In this document: one piece after another, positions 1-11,875 of the stretch
How the letters are laid out: the number at the start of each line of letters is the position of its first letter
Numbering within the stretch: position 1 is the first letter of the stretch
The notes under the pieces: model-generated
What the model was told of the DNA's origin: nothing
Seen by the model: only the letters and a program-made list of their open reading frames with translations
The model's database searches: none
DNA from: Ottelia alismoides
Lineage: Eukaryota > Streptophyta > Magnoliopsida > Alismatales > Hydrocharitaceae
DNA length: 64,000 nt
NCBI GenBank assembly: GCA_037367405.1
Contig: JAZKJV010001876.1
Location: forward strand, 1,798,001 to 1,862,000
Reading direction: 5' to 3'
Translations under genes and position numbers: made by a program

Positions 1-1240
1 CTGACATTCTACTCTGTGTATCCTTCTATCAGTTGCAATAACACGGGATTGGCCCTTCTATCAGCTTGATGTGAAGAATGATTTTCTATATGGTGACCTA
101 CAATAGGAGGTTTACATGTAGCAGCCGCCTGGGTTCGCTACTAAGGGAGAGTGTCAGAAGGTTTGCAGGCATCACAAGGTGATTTATGAACTCAAGCAGA
201 GTTGAAGAGTCTGACTCTAGAAGCTCTCAGACTTGATAGAGCAATGGGGGTTTGCGCGATCGACTGCTGATCACTCTCAGTTTGTTCACAGGACTCAGAG
301 AGGTATGGTTGTCATTCTTGTCTATGTTGATGATATCATTGTTACAAAGGATGATGAGAAAGGCATTCATGTTGCTAAGGATTTCCTATGTCAACAGTTT
401 GTAACTAAAGACCTTGGTAGACTATGTTACTTCCTTGGATTGAAGTTTGTCAGGAAACAGCGAGATCATGTGATGACCTAGAGGAAGTACATTACAGATC
501 TTTTTTAAACATGCATGGCAGATTGCAGACCTGCCACTACTCCTATAGACCCGAGCATGAAGCTCTATGATGATGACACTGAGAAGGTCGACAAGAGGAG
601 GTACATGGAGCTTTATGGCAAGCTTATGTATGCGACCATCACCAGGCCACATATACCCGTTATCGTAAGCAAAGTGAGTCAGTTTAAAGAGCATACCATA
701 TAGGAATATATGGATGCAGTCCATATGATTATGAGGTATCTAAAGGCCTCACCTGGTACTGGTCTTCTATTTAACAGAGGTACATCCCTAGCAATTACAA
801 CATGTGCAGATGCAGATTACATTGGGTGTCTCAAGGACATGAAGTTCACTTACGGCTTCACATTGTTCATAGGAAGTTCCCTAGTGTCATGAAAGAGCAA
901 GAAGCATATTGTGGTTGCCGGATCTAGTGTTGAATCAGAATACAGGGCCATGGCGCAAGCTAGTACAGAGATGATGTGGGTCAGATATTTTCTTACTGAC
1001 CTGACTATTGAGGTGGCTCATCCCATGTACCACCAATACGACAACCAGGTTGTTCTTTTCATTGTAAAAACCCAGCCTTCCATAAGAGGACCAAGCACAT
1101 CAAAGTAGATTGTCACTACAGTCGTGACATGATACAGAAGGGTCTCATTGTCAATACTCGTGTCATCTCTAAAGACCAAAATCAGATGTACTTACCAAGG
1201 CCCTAGTCAGAGGGCCTTATGCCTTACCAGAGATATTGCT
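1..1240 (+). pseudogene. copia pol remnant: RT C-terminal part and RNase H
   Basis: The translation shows the copia RT active-site stretch VYVDDIIV near 325-350, followed by the FVTKDLG and YFLGLKF region. RNase H motifs follow: ADADYIGC (about 806-830), then SVESEYRAMAQAS (about 928-965). In-frame stops (for example near 480, 505 and 890) and frame changes break it into pieces of 60-100 codons, so it cannot make a polyprotein. In an intact copia element this region synthesises cDNA and removes template RNA inside virus-like particles. The same motifs occur in better form at 10987-11820. Confidence 0.9.
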
Positions 1241-1285
1241 CCAAGCTGAGCTTGATTGATATCTACACTCCAACTTGACGGGGAG

Positions 1286-1443
1286 TGTTAAGATATTAGT
1301 TATATGTCATGTCTTTTATGTAATATTTATTTTCTCTGTCTTCTTTATATAATTTGCCCAACAGGATACTCTCCTATATACGAGAACCCTAGGGCTTCAT
1401 GAATGAGTAATTTCATTCTTTTCTCTCTACACATGATACAACA
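1286..1443 (+). repeat. 3' LTR of copia A (158 bp)
   Basis: It starts TGTTAAGATATTAG right after a short PPT (CTTGACGGGGAG) and ends ACAACA. It shares TAATTTGCCCA, CTCTCCTAT and GAGAACCCTAGGGC with the LTRs at 6396 and 11876. The 3' end was placed by analogy with those LTRs, which end in AACA. Confidence 0.8.
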
Positions 1444-2235
1444 TCAAATAGGGAATTGGTAAATATAAGGGTTTGATATCTTGTTCTTGTCCAATTTGGT
1501 TTTATCACATAATTATTTTATTTAAATAATAAGATCACACGTGATATCTAATCATGTTATTTAAATTGAGTGGTTTAGGGGTTAAGATACAAAAACTCAC
1601 AGTTGTTGGGGTTTCTTTTTATTATAATTATTTATGTTGTGTAAGACTATCATCTTTGGAGTTTTTCCATACTCAGCCCATCTACCTCCCATTCATCTCC
1701 ATACGTTCTACACCAAAAACTCGTATTCAATACGTGCATACCCATTCCCTATCATTTTTTAATTTCTTTTTTCATGCAGATTTTGATTTGCATCAATTGA
1801 TATCAAAACATGACATTGAAATCGTTCTCATGATTTGCTGACTCATAGAGACACTTGAAAAATCAACCAAAGAAGTACAGAGCACAAGTCGTCATTTTAG
1901 CACAAGTCGTCATTTTATTACCACATATGCAAGGAAGCGCATGATACATAAATGAAGGTACAACATTCATTTTCAGATGTCACGGACATATTAGGAAAAT
2001 CCAAAAGAAATCGAAGGTATTACAAGATCAAATCTTGTACAATCTTTGAAACACCACAAGACTGCTTTTTGCTGAAATTGCCATCCACATCTGAAGCTAC
2101 CACATCACATTCACAGAAAAAGAAAACAACAAAAGAGAATAAGGTCCTCGAATCATCGCAGCCACCATCAAATTACAAGGATTTTTTACGCATAAAAGGG
2201 AGAAACATGCAAGGTTGTCCACCCCAAGAATATTA
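1444..2235. other. AT-rich stretch, no gene recognised
   Basis: No domain or repeat is recognised. A 94-codon frame at 1952-2236 is lysine- and serine-rich and resembles nothing known to me. The right part may be 3' untranslated sequence of the LINE that follows on the minus strand. Confidence 0.5.
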
Positions 2236-4202
2236 AATTAATGAAAAAATGGCAGAGTTACCTTATGGGAGCCATTGCTCAAGGAGAGTCATAGCATGGA
2301 AAATTACATTCTTAACATAGAAACGATCATAGGCAAAAATAATATCGTTTCACAAAGTCCAAACTACCCAGAGAACCTCAATAGGAAGAAGTTACTATAA
2401 ATCGAGTCCCAAAAAATCATGAAGTTACTATAAAATCACCCGGGCAATCTCTAATTTTCCCAAGCAAACTTTGTCCTCTCACATGTAAAAAAGAGAATGA
2501 ATAGACTCTGATGCTTCATCGTAAAGTCGGCACCTATCATGCCCCCATGAAAAGCATGAACCATCGGTCTATCGTCAAGATCCATCCCCTACGCATCAGC
2601 CGCAGCAATTCTTTAATGCAAGATGGCGCATTTAGATCCCAGGTAAATCCACAATCACGAACACGTGCTTAAGCATCGAATTCGAAGGCTTGTTGATGGC
2701 TTTATAGGCACGTCTCATAGAGAAATCTTTATCTCTCAATGCACAGTGGCCCCTACCTCCATAGGACCATCAAAATGGCTTGAAGAATGAAGAAGCTCCA
2801 AGTGTTGATCAGAGAGGTCAGCACGAGAAGGTGGCATCCAAGTTGCATCCTATCGACAATATGTTGCCATCGATGTGCGATCAGATGTCAAAGCAAATAG
2901 GTGTGGAAAATGAGACACTAGTGTTCCTTCGTCAATCCAGTTATCCATCCAGAAGACGAATAAACAACCACCTCCCACGACCGAACAAGATAGGTTGGGA
3001 AATTGCAGCATCAGAGTACAAATGCCCTTCCTCGGAATCAGAGGTAAAAAGGGAAGGAAAAGACACCAGGCTAGCTTAAGCATGAATGTCATAGATACGA
3101 CAGATGAGTCTGTAACACATGTCATCACTGCCCCCAGATCGTGGCAATCCACTTCAAAAGCATGGCTTTGTTCATAGTCTCTACATTAGAGACTCCAAGG
3201 CTTCCCCCCCTTAGGTAGCATAACCGTATCCCAATCCACAAGGTGAATACCTGAGACTTCCTGATCGGATTTGCTTCCAAAAAAATGCATAATTAGTTGT
3301 AGGTGAAGGCAAACACCGGTTGGAAGATGTCTTGATGATATAAAGAAAACCAATGGATGGCCTTCACCAGTATTAGGATATCTCCCCATGAAAGTAAGGA
3401 GGCCTTTCATCCAGCCAGTTTTCTATCCATCTTCTCAATGATGGGGAGATAATATGTGATCCAAAGTCTTCCACATATCGGAGGAAGACTAAGATAATGA
3501 TTCAGCAGGGAACCACAAGTTGTGCCTAAACTGAACACTGCAAGCAGTTATCTCCATGTCAGAATTGTCAAATGGAATCATAGTCAATTTGCTTATGTTC
3601 AATTTTAGACCAGATAGCTCACCAAAAATCTCTAGTACCATAGTCGTTCCCATTACTTTTTCCTTTCTCACTTGAATGAAGAATATAGTGTCATCAGCAT
3701 ATACTAAAAGAGTAGAATGGAGATATCACTAATGGAATAGCCTGTGGTGACACCCTGTTGGATCACTTGTGCCACTATACATGCTAGAATATCAGTAGCC
3801 AACACAAATAACATAGGGACCAAGCGATGCCCCCGTTAAACCCATGTTAAGGCAGGAAAAAACCACTTCAAGGCTCCCATTAACAAGTATTGAGTAGGGC
3901 ATCGTAATGACGCATCTTTTCATCCAAGTACTCCATAAATCTGGAAAATCACGCTTCACTAGAGCGGGCCACAAGAAACGTTAGTCCACAATGTCATAAG
4001 CCTTGCAAAAGTCCACCTTCCAAAGAAGGCCATAGAAGTCTCGTCTACCAATTCCTAGAACTCACAGTAGAAAAAAATGGGGAAATCATCAGGATCAGGG
4101 GCACTGTCCGCGTTTGGACCTCAGACTGTAGTCTTCACCTTCTTTAGAGTGGATCTTCACGGAAAACGATCTGTATGTTACCACACAAAGCCGATATCCC
4201 TA
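2236..4202 (-). pseudogene. L1-type LINE ORF2 relic: RT to zinc-binding region
   Basis: Read on the minus strand from 4202 down, the fragments follow plant L1 ORF2 order. An APDPDDFP-like segment and a decayed KVDFxKAYD-like motif lie near 4000-4110. VKRDFPDLWSTWMKRC followed by PYSILVNGS lies at 3974-3880, and SGLKLNISK near 3590-3620. Then come VDWDTVMLPK near 3190-3240, FWMDNWIDEGTL near 2920-2960, and the terminal zinc-binding-like part near 2270-2560. Stops, frame changes and a probable internal deletion near 4050-4070 make it non-functional. The family copies its RNA into chromosomal DNA by target-primed reverse transcription. The 5' end stops where the LTR at 4203 begins, probably because that element inserted into the LINE. 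Confidence 0.75.
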
Positions 4203-4673
4203 TGATGCGGATTGAAGATTCGGCGATGGTGAAAATTAAATATAATTTGAACGATGGATTTTTGTGGAGAAAATAGAGGAGTTGAGAAAAGAAAACTCGT
4301 CGGGAACGAGAGGTTTGAGGAAGAAGAAGCGCGTAGATCGCGAGGGAAGAGAAAGAGACAAGAGAGAGGGAGATAAAATCTCAATTTTTATAAATTTTGA
4401 ACTGACTGAAACAATGGATCATCATCCCTTTATATAGGAGGGATGAGATTACAAAAATAGAAATCAAAATCAAATTGAAAACTAATTATCCTAATTTGAC
4501 TCTAACCAATTAACCGACTAATTTTGAAATTCACATCTACAACTAATTTTTTGAGATCACAGGCGATCTCGTTTATTTAATTAAAAATACGACAACTCAA
4601 ATAAACGTAAATAAAATTGACGGATATAAATTTAAATAAATGCAGCCTTATATTTCTTTTTTACGCTACATCA
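4203..4673 (-). repeat. 3' LTR of the truncated minus-strand element (471 bp)
   Basis: On the plus strand it runs TGATGCGG...GCTACATCA, so on the minus strand it starts TGATGTAGC and ends GCATCA, like the TGATGC...GCATCA ends at 19407-19909. A minus-strand TATATAAAGGG lies in the middle, at the same relative place as TATATAAAGAGG in the related LTRs. Confidence 0.65.
4426..4440 (-). promoter_or_regulatory. Candidate LTR TATA box
   Basis: The minus strand reads CTCCTATATAAAGGG. The related LTRs carry CTCCTATATAAAGAGG at 19628-19643 and 21293-21308, so the motif is conserved between families, as expected for a core promoter. Confidence 0.55.
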
Positions 4674-5305
4674 ACTCTCCTTCGCTTTTAAAAATTCGTC
4701 TCCCGACGAATTGCTGGATCTGCAGGCTTGGAGGTTGATAATTTCGAATCCGCGTTCTCAGTCATCCCCTGGAAGAATTGGTGTGGAGCGAATGGCGGAA
4801 TCCACACGCGCGCGACGCGGGCGTTGATGACATGGCCTTCGTGGTAGAAGAATATGTGTGGCGCAAATGGCGGCGTCTTCATGAATTTTGTCTCCTCATT
4901 GTGACGATTGAAAAATTGATGAGGCATGAACAACATGGCCCTTGGAGAATCCATAGCAAAGCAATAACACAATGAGAGTAGAGGAGGAGATGTGTCTAAT
5001 GAATGAAGCCATGATGCCTTTAAATAGGTGCACCCCAAGGTCCTAAACCTAATAGGATAAGGAGGTCTCTTACATTTCTTCTTTTCAGCACTTCTCTTTA
5101 AATATTTCTGCAGCAGGGGCTTGGTTGCAATTTTTGTACCCCTTCAATTAAGTTGAATTCATGACATAATTCCTCCAAATAAACCTTTTGATAAAAACTT
5201 ATGGGGGGAGGGGTCTTCCTGCAAATACCCCAAAATTTCTCTGGACTCCGATTGTCAAGGGATACGATGGGATATACACCCTCAAATTTTAGGGTTCTTT
5301 TCTTC

Positions 5306-6020
5306 TTAAGCTGGCGGCGGCCGCACCGAGGCTGGAATAGGGGACGATGCGTGCGGCGCAAGGATCGGCGACGGCAAACTGCGAGGCGCGAGCGGGGCCA
5401 TGGGTGTGGAACGGACATCTGAAGACGATGTAGGCCCAACAGGGAGGGGCCAATAGCAGGTCGTGATGTTGAGGAGGATGGGGGTAGCGGTGGTAGAGGG
5501 GGTTTGTTCAGGGGGTGTCGATGTCGCAGTCGTGCAGAGGTGGGAGAAGGTGGGAGCGGGGAAGCAACAAGGTGGGGTTTGAGGGTTGCGCAACAGGGGA
5601 GGTTGGTGACGGCGCATAGAGGGGCGGCGCCGGGGCTGGGGCCGCTGGGGGCAAGGGGGAGATCGCGGGGGGAACAGTGGGTGGGGAAGGCGTTGGCGGG
5701 GCTGGGGGCGCGGCTTGTGATGGGGCGAGGGCGAGGGAGGGTGGCGAGGAAGGGGGAGGCGGTGGCGATGGTTTGGGGTTGGGTGATTGCTCGCGCGGTG
5801 CGAGGGAAAGGTTGGGAGGGGGTTTGCTGGGAGTGACGAGGTCGCGGTGGGAGGGGGACCTGGGTTGGCGGGAGGGGACACGGGGGTTGGGGAAAATGTC
5901 GCGGGGGGTCCCGGGATGGTGGGTGGAGTTGTCGGGGCGGGGGCCGAGGGCGCTGGCGAGGGCGTATGGGGTGGCGATGACGGGGCTGGGGTCGTAGGTA
6001 CAGGGGGTGCGTCGGTGGCA
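5306..6020 (-). other. GC-rich proline-rich coding-like segment inside the element
   Basis: A minus-strand frame (6157-5306) reads a proline/serine/threonine/alanine-rich stretch such as APPVPTTPAPSSPPHTPSPAP and later PTPVSPPANPGPPPTATSS, over about 70 residues. This resembles extracellular domains of PERK receptor kinases or extensin/arabinogalactan-type proteins. Further down, the best proline-rich reading moves between frames. The segment is far richer in GC than its surroundings and is on the coding strand of the element. It could be a captured host exon, or only a GC-rich region that reads as proline in several frames. No kinase domain is present. Confidence 0.35.
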
Positions 6021-6050
6021 AGGAGGAAACACCTTCTTCTCGACGGAGAA

Positions 6051-6395
6051 ATTATGAAAATGAGTAACAAGCACCTTACCCTTTTCAATGTATGCATAAA
6101 ACTTGATATCAATCGAGTGAATGGTTGACTAGAATGTTCATTGATTATTAATTGCACCTAACTGTTCACAATTAGTCAAATGAAACTTGAATTAGTTGAA
6201 TGAAATGGAATTTGATCCATAGGATTGGTAAAATTCTTAACTTTGTTGACCAAGGACTTAATTGAGATGTTTATTGTATTAATTGGTTGGATGGTAAATT
6301 TTTATATTAACCATTTTTTACATGGATCTTAATAAAAGAAAGTGAATGTCACCTTTTGTAGACTCGTCCATCCATATTTCGGCATCTTATAATAT
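6051..6395. other. AT-rich spacer, nothing recognised
   Basis: There is no reading frame of note, no LTR similarity and no obvious inverted repeat. It is the sequence into which copia B inserted. Confidence 0.5.
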
Positions 6396-6535
6396 TGAGA
6401 TATTTGTTATTATTATTGTTTTGCTTATTTTCTATTTCTTTTATCCTCTTCTTGTAATTTGCCCAATAGGTTCCTCTCCTATACAAGAGAACCATAGGAC
6501 CTCTCATTAATTAATTCATTCTCATTCCCTCAACA
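6396..6535 (+). repeat. 5' LTR of copia B (140 bp)
   Basis: It starts TGAGATATTTG and ends CCCTCAACA, directly followed by the PBS. It is matched by 11876-12017. Confidence 0.88.
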
Positions 6536-6550
6536 TGGTATCGGAGTGAT
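6536..6550 (+). other. Primer-binding site, tRNA-iMet type
   Basis: TGGTATCGGAGTGAT begins on the base after the LTR. It is a slightly mutated form of the TGGTATCAGAGC found at 23532 and 29704, which is complementary to the 3' end of plant initiator tRNA-Met. Confidence 0.85.
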
Positions 6551-7070
6551 TTTCCTAAACCAGAGTTCTCATATCCCATCCTAACCCTAACCCCCTCTTC
6601 CCTACCTCTCTTTGTCCCGCCACTGCCACTACGTACCCTCTCTCTGTGCTGCCACTGCAGCTGCACAACCCTCTTCTTTAGCAACAACCTAGGTCATTGC
6701 CTCCATCCCTCCAGGTCGCTACCTAGGCACTTCATCCCTACAAGCAACCACCTGGGCACCTCCAGCCCTCCAAGTCGTGGCCCAGGCTGCAGCCCAGGTT
6801 GCCGTCCGGCCTATGGCTACCCCCCTAGGCCATTGTCGACCCCCCCGTGCATCGTTGCGAACCTCTGAGGTTCGATCGATATTCTAATTTCGACCGAAGA
6901 ATGTGATTTCAGTCATATAAATCGTGTTTTCCGACCCTAGCAAGCGAGAGGATTGATGAGGATGGTTGTATGAGTTAACCCGTGTAACCAATCCTCTGTA
7001 TATTCGTGTAGACTTATTCACAAAGGTCTACTCCCCAGTTGAGTTCTGCCTTTGGCTGTCTTATCACCAT

Positions 7071-7801
7071 GGCAGAGAACAAGGGTGACATTTTCTTGTC
7101 CGGAGCCTTCAAGGGCCCGGCTCCCATCGCTAAGATGGATGGGACCAACTATGAGTTGTGGTCCATGTAATTTCTCAACATCATGCAATGCAACAAGGAG
7201 CACATTCTGACAGATCCAGAGCCAACGAATAAGACTAGAGAAAATGCTTATTAGAAGCAAGATGATGTGTGTGCACATATTTAGTTATGTGGGACCCTCA
7301 CCACAAAGAGCCAATGATATCCTGAACCAGTCTACTACCAAGGCAATGTGGGACTCTTTGGCTCCCACCTATGATCAAGCGATGAATGAGGTCAAGATTT
7401 TTCAGCTGCATTTTGATATCTACAACGCCAAGCAGAATGGTCATCCTCTACACGTGTACTACGCTTCACTCCGTGCCATGTTCGAGAAGCTTCATAGTTA
7501 TATGTCTATTACGACATCTCTAGAGCAGCAGAAGTCTTGTAGGAACTCCAGAATGGGTGAAGTATTCATGGCAGGCCTTGATAAAGAGTATGATGCAGTG
7601 CGCACACATCTTCTCACTGGGGTTACCATACCTCCCATAGAGGAGGACTATAGCCGTCTAAGTTGGATTATCATGCCTTCTACGACCACTCCACTGCCCT
7701 CTTCTGCTATGGTCACTATTCGTGGACGAGGAGGGCCAACCCAGTCTTGAAGACGCACCCCTCGTGGCAGAGGTGGTGGGTGTCAACGTGATCATTACAC
7801 C
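7071..7801 (+). pseudogene. copia gag remnant
   Basis: The frame begins ATGGCAGAGAACAAGGG at 7071. It continues through GPAPIAKMDGTNYE, then the UBN2/Retrotran_gag-like region, with AMWDSLAPTYDQA (about 7345) and HVYYASLRAMFEKLH (about 7450). Stops near 7168 and 7250 and frame changes break it. The best remaining frame is 7244-7750. The glycine/arginine-rich end (RGRGG) leads into the place where the LINE fragment landed. Gag would form the virus-like particle. Confidence 0.85.
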
Positions 7802-8469
7802 TTTTTTATAGAAAAACGATGGGTGATCTCCCAAGTTGGGAGATACCGCTTCTACAATTTCATTTAAAATAATTAGGTTACATTATCGAGAAGCCCAGAA
7901 ATTGTATAGAGCTTTACAATGTGAAACTACAATTTCTGAGTAGAATCTCTGATTGTTAAAAATAAGGTCATTCCAACCTAGCCAAATCGCCCAAAGAGTC
8001 GAAAAGGTAAGGGAAACATCGTCCGTGGAGCTGCACCCCACCGCACGAACCGATCTCCAGAAGGCAGCCTCTGATCTGTCTCGAGCTAGTCTAACTCTAA
8101 CTCCCTCCAAATCCGTGCTGAAAACGCGCATTTGAAGAAAATATGCTCTGCATCCTCTTGTTGACACCGGCATCTATCACAAGTCGTACCCTGCAAGCTG
8201 AATAGACGCGCCCTCCATGCCTTGTCACACAAGCGGTCTCTTCTCAAGTACAATAGAAAAATCTTGACTCTATACGAAACCTTAGCCGCCCACACCACCT
8301 TTAAATCCTGGTTAAGCTCCAGATCATGTTCACCTACTAGTTGTCTCAGTTCATCATACCCCTTCTTCATTGAGAAGTTCCCCCATCTCACACGAAATGA
8401 TCGACAAGCTGTACAAAAACCCCCGCTATAGATACCGCAGTCGCAGCCAGAGCCTCTTCGTATTTGAGA
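7802..8469 (-). mobile_element. LINE 3' end inserted in copia B
   Basis: On the minus strand this segment encodes the terminal zinc-binding region of a plant L1 ORF2. It shows WAAKVSYRVKIFLLYL, then CDRCRCQQEDAEHIFF with its Cys/His spacing, then FSTLWAIWLGWNDLIF, over about 8400-7885. A T-run (7802-7807) marks the poly(A) end. The flanks GATCATTACACC (7790-7801) and GATCATGACTCC (8470-8481) match at 10 of 12 positions and look like a decayed target duplication. The copy is strongly 5'-truncated, as is usual for LINEs. Confidence 0.8.
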
Positions 8470-8481
8470 GATCATGACTCC

Positions 8482-11400
8482 TACTGATGGCACCATCACT
8501 ATAGATACCACAGTCGCAGCCAGAGCCTCTTCGAGTTCCTCAAGTATCGCATATGCTTTTACTGGTAGTACTGGTGCAGACATGACAAAGTGGATTATGG
8601 ACTCGGGTGCTTCACACCACCTGTGTGGAGACAGAGCACAGCTAAGGTCCTACAGGACTATACCACCTGACAGATGGGTTGTCATAGCTAATGGTGACCA
8701 CTTACCCGTTACGAGATAGGGGGAGGTGCATTTGACGATGTTCATGCATCTTCAGAATGTTTTATATGCTCCTGACTTCCAGATGAATTTACTTTCCATT
8801 AGTTAGATTACTAAGAATATGCATTGTCGTGTCATTTTTGACCCCTCGTCTCTTGTGTTTCAGAACATACTCACGGGTAGAGTGATTAGATGTGGCTGTG
8901 AGCAACGGGGGCTATACAGACTGGTCCAACCTCTTCATACCGGCGCTTCTATTATACCTACTGGACATGTCTCTATATATTTGTGGCATCTTCGTTTTGA
9001 TCACATTCCTCTACAGAAGTTGTGGCATGCTTTCCTTCTGATTTCTAAGAGATCCTCCTTTCAATGTGAGGCATGCTAGCTTGAGAAGCATCATCGTTCC
9101 TCCTTTCCATCTCGTTAGAGTCAGAGCAATCCTCGGATGTTTGAACTCATACATTTAGACATTTGGGGTCTGAGTCATGTTCCTAATCACCAGTGACACC
9201 ATTTTTATCTTGTTGTTGTCGATGATTTTTCTAGATTGTCATGGGTCTTTTATTGAAAAATAAGTCTGAGACTAGATCTGTGATCAAGAATTTTATTAAT
9301 GAGATAATGAATATTCTTCAGCCAAAGTCAAATACCTTCATTCTGACAATGCTTTAGAGTTCTGCATTTTACAGCTTTCTGAGTTCCTTAGATCTCTGGG
9401 CATTGTTCATCAAACATTGTGTGCCTATACTTCATAACATAACGGTGTTGCTGAGCGCAAACACTGTTACTTGATGTGACCAAACATTGTTGATACAGAG
9501 TCGTGCTCCTCATGTTTACTGAGGAGATGTCATCCTCATTGCATGATATCTCGTTAACCGCATGCCCTCGTCTGTGTTGGGAGAGAAGATTCCTTTCTCG
9601 ATTGTGTTTCCCGAGAAGGATCTTTTCTCCCTTACTCCTCGTGTGTTGGTTCGTCTGCATTTGTTCATGATGTCTCTCATGGTCATGACAGGCTCTCTCC
9701 CATAGTTATCAAGTGCATTTTGGTCAGTTATTCTCGTACCCACAAAGGGTACCGCTGCTTTGATTCGCTCAGGCAAAAGTACTTTGTTAGTGCTGAAGTT
9801 ACTTTCTTTGAGTTTGTCATGTATTTTTCTCCTACATGTGATAGACTTGCTTCCTCTGACTCTGATGCTGAGATCTACATGCCTCCTCCTACTGTCATAC
9901 CACTACCACCGCCTCCACCACCACCACCTCCTCCTCCAACACCACCACCTACACCTACTCATGTGGCTCGTCTTTCTACTGTGACACGGTTTTTGCCTCG
10001 TGTTTTTACTCGCAGGTCTCGGTCAGTCCCCTATGTTCACAAGCCTTACCTGTCATCCCGCCTCAGGTATGTAATGAGCACAATGTTTCTACTGATGGCA
10101 ATGGCACTGCTGAGTTGCTTGTGCAACAGGATTTTATACAGGTTGAGTAGGTGCCCTCTCAGGAGGGGAACTCACAGGTTGTGGACTTAGCAGATGATCT
10201 TGATGTGTCGATTGCTCTCCGTAAGCCGCAACGTAAGTGTGCTACTTATCCTCTTGCAACCCAGGTTTCCTTGAGTAGGTTGTCAGAGGATTTCAAGAAA
10301 TATACCCTAGCACTATCAGTTGTGGAGATACCACGATCATATCAGGAGGCTCTTCAGGACAGTCAGTGGAGGTTATAGATATGGAGGAGGAAATGGCCGC
10401 TTTACAGTCACAATACATGGAGTCTTGTTTCTGCTCCAGTTGGTGCATCTGTGTGGGATGCAAATGGGTGCTCACCGTAAAACACCGTGCGAATGCCAGT
10501 ATGGATCGTTATAAAGCGAGACTTGTGGCACGTGGATTCACCCAGACATATGGGGTGGACTATCAGGATACTTTCTCTCCATTTACCAGACAATCTACTC
10601 TGCGTATTCTACTTTCTGTTGATGTGACATGAGATTGGGCCCTTTGCCATCTTGATGTGAAGAATGTCTTCCTCTATGGTGATTTATAGGAAGAGGTCTA
10701 CATGCAGCAACCACCTGAGTTTGTTGTTGAGAAGGAGTTTCAGAAGGTTTGCAGGCTGCACACAGCTATCTATAGCCTTAAGCAGAGTCCAAGAACATGA
10801 TTCCAAAAGCTCTCAGACCTGATAGAGCAGCAGGGGTTTATACGATCGATTATTTATCACTCCTTGTTTATGTAGAGGACTCAAAGAGGTACTATTGTCA
10901 TTCTGATTTATGTTGATAATATTATTGTTGTAGGAAATGACGAACAGGGCATTCAGGGTGCCAAGGGCTTCCTACGTCAGCAGTTTATGACCAAGGACCT
11001 TGGACATTTATATTACTTCCTTGGACTGGAGTTTTCCAATTCCAGGAACCAGCGAGGTCGTGTGATGACCCAGAGGAAGAACATTACAAACCTTCCTTTA
11101 GAGACAGGCATGGCAGATTGCAGACCTGCCACTACTCCTATTGACCTGAGTATGAAGTTCTATGATGATGACACTAAGGAGATTGATAAGAGGAGATACA
11201 AGGAGCTTGTTGGCAAGCTACTATATGTGACTATTACCAGACCTGACATATCATTTGCCATGAGCAAAGTGAGTCAGTTTATGGAGCAGCCCAGACAAGA
11301 ACATATGGATGCAATCTATGTGATTCTGAGATATTTGAATACTTCCCTTGGTACGAGACTTCTTTTCAGTAGAGGCACATCTCTTTCAGTTACCGCATGT

Positions 11401-11820
11401 GCAGATGCAGATTATGTTGGGTGTCTGAAGGATAGGAAGTCTACGTCAGGCTTTGTTGGGTTCATAGGGAATTCTCCGGTTTCATGGAAAAGCAAGAAGC
11501 AAACTGTGGTTGCCAGATCGAGTGTTGATTCAGAGTACAGGGCCATGGCACAAGCTAGCAACGAGATGATGTGGATCAGATCTATTCTTACTGACTTGAC
11601 TATAGAGGTGCCTCTTCCCATGCACCTCCAATGTGACAATCAGGTTGCTCTCTTTATTACCAACAACCCAACCTTTCATGAGAGGACGAAACACATAGAG
11701 GTAGATTGTCACTACACTCGTGACATAATACAGAAGTCTCTTGTCTCCACTACGCATATCAGCTTTGGAGACCAAACTGCAGATGTTCGTACTAAGGCTC
11801 TAGCCAGAGGGCCTTATTAA
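8482..11820 (+). pseudogene. copia pol remnant: protease, integrase, RT, RNase H
   Basis: Protease: WIMDSGASHHLCGD, with the catalytic D-S-G triad, near 8591-8632. The GAG-pre-integrase zinc region, WHLRFDHIPLQKL to CEAC, lies at about 8982-9079. A decayed integrase core, with LDIWG and VVDDFSRLSW, follows to about 9660. A polyproline linker lies at 9888-9960. RT starts near 10490 ([18 protein letters not shown]); its active site reads YVDNIIV near 10903, so the second Asp of the usual YVDD is replaced by Asn. The last 277 codons (10987-11820), with RT end and RNase H (ADADYVGCLKDRKSTSG), are still open. Many stops and frameshifts upstream rule out function. Confidence 0.9.
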
Positions 11821-11861
11821 AAATGTTCCAAGCTGAGTCGGATCGATATCTACGCTCCAGC

Positions 11862-11875
11862 TTGAGGGGGAGTAT
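11862..11875 (+). other. Polypurine tract of copia B
   Basis: TGAGGGGGAGTA lies just before the 3' LTR. Copia A has GACGGGGAG and copia C TGAGGGGGAG in the same place. It primes plus-strand DNA synthesis. Confidence 0.8.

Larger units (their letters stand above)
1..1443 (+). mobile_element. Ty1/copia retrotransposon, 3' part, decayed (copia A)
   Basis: The window opens inside a copia element; only the end of reverse transcriptase, the RNase H domain and the 3' LTR are present. Its coding and LTR sequences closely match the complete elements at 6396-12017 and 23373-28411, so all three belong to one family or a close group. The 5' half lies outside the window. Orientation follows from the order RT, RNase H, PPT, LTR. 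Confidence 0.9.
4203..6050 (-). mobile_element. Truncated LTR element on minus strand, one LTR plus partial interior
   Basis: One LTR (4203-4673) is followed on its interior side by a complementary PPT (minus AAAAGCGAAGGAGAG). The interior matches the non-autonomous element at 19407-21574 in several places: AATTCGTCTCC/CGACGAATTGC near 4695, a CTTTTGATAAAAA segment near 5186, and a TTCTTAAG-plus-GCGGC segment near 5305. No second LTR or PBS is seen up to 6395, so the 5' side is lost or too diverged. The right boundary is approximate. Confidence 0.6.

Noticed and set aside
5098..6157. Minus-strand frames up to 307 codons as host genes
   Set aside because: Low-complexity proline-rich reading in several frames inside an LTR element; kept only as a possible captured fragment.
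9888..9970. Polyproline tract as an extensin gene
   Set aside because: It sits between integrase and RT of copia B, in the variable linker of copia pol.
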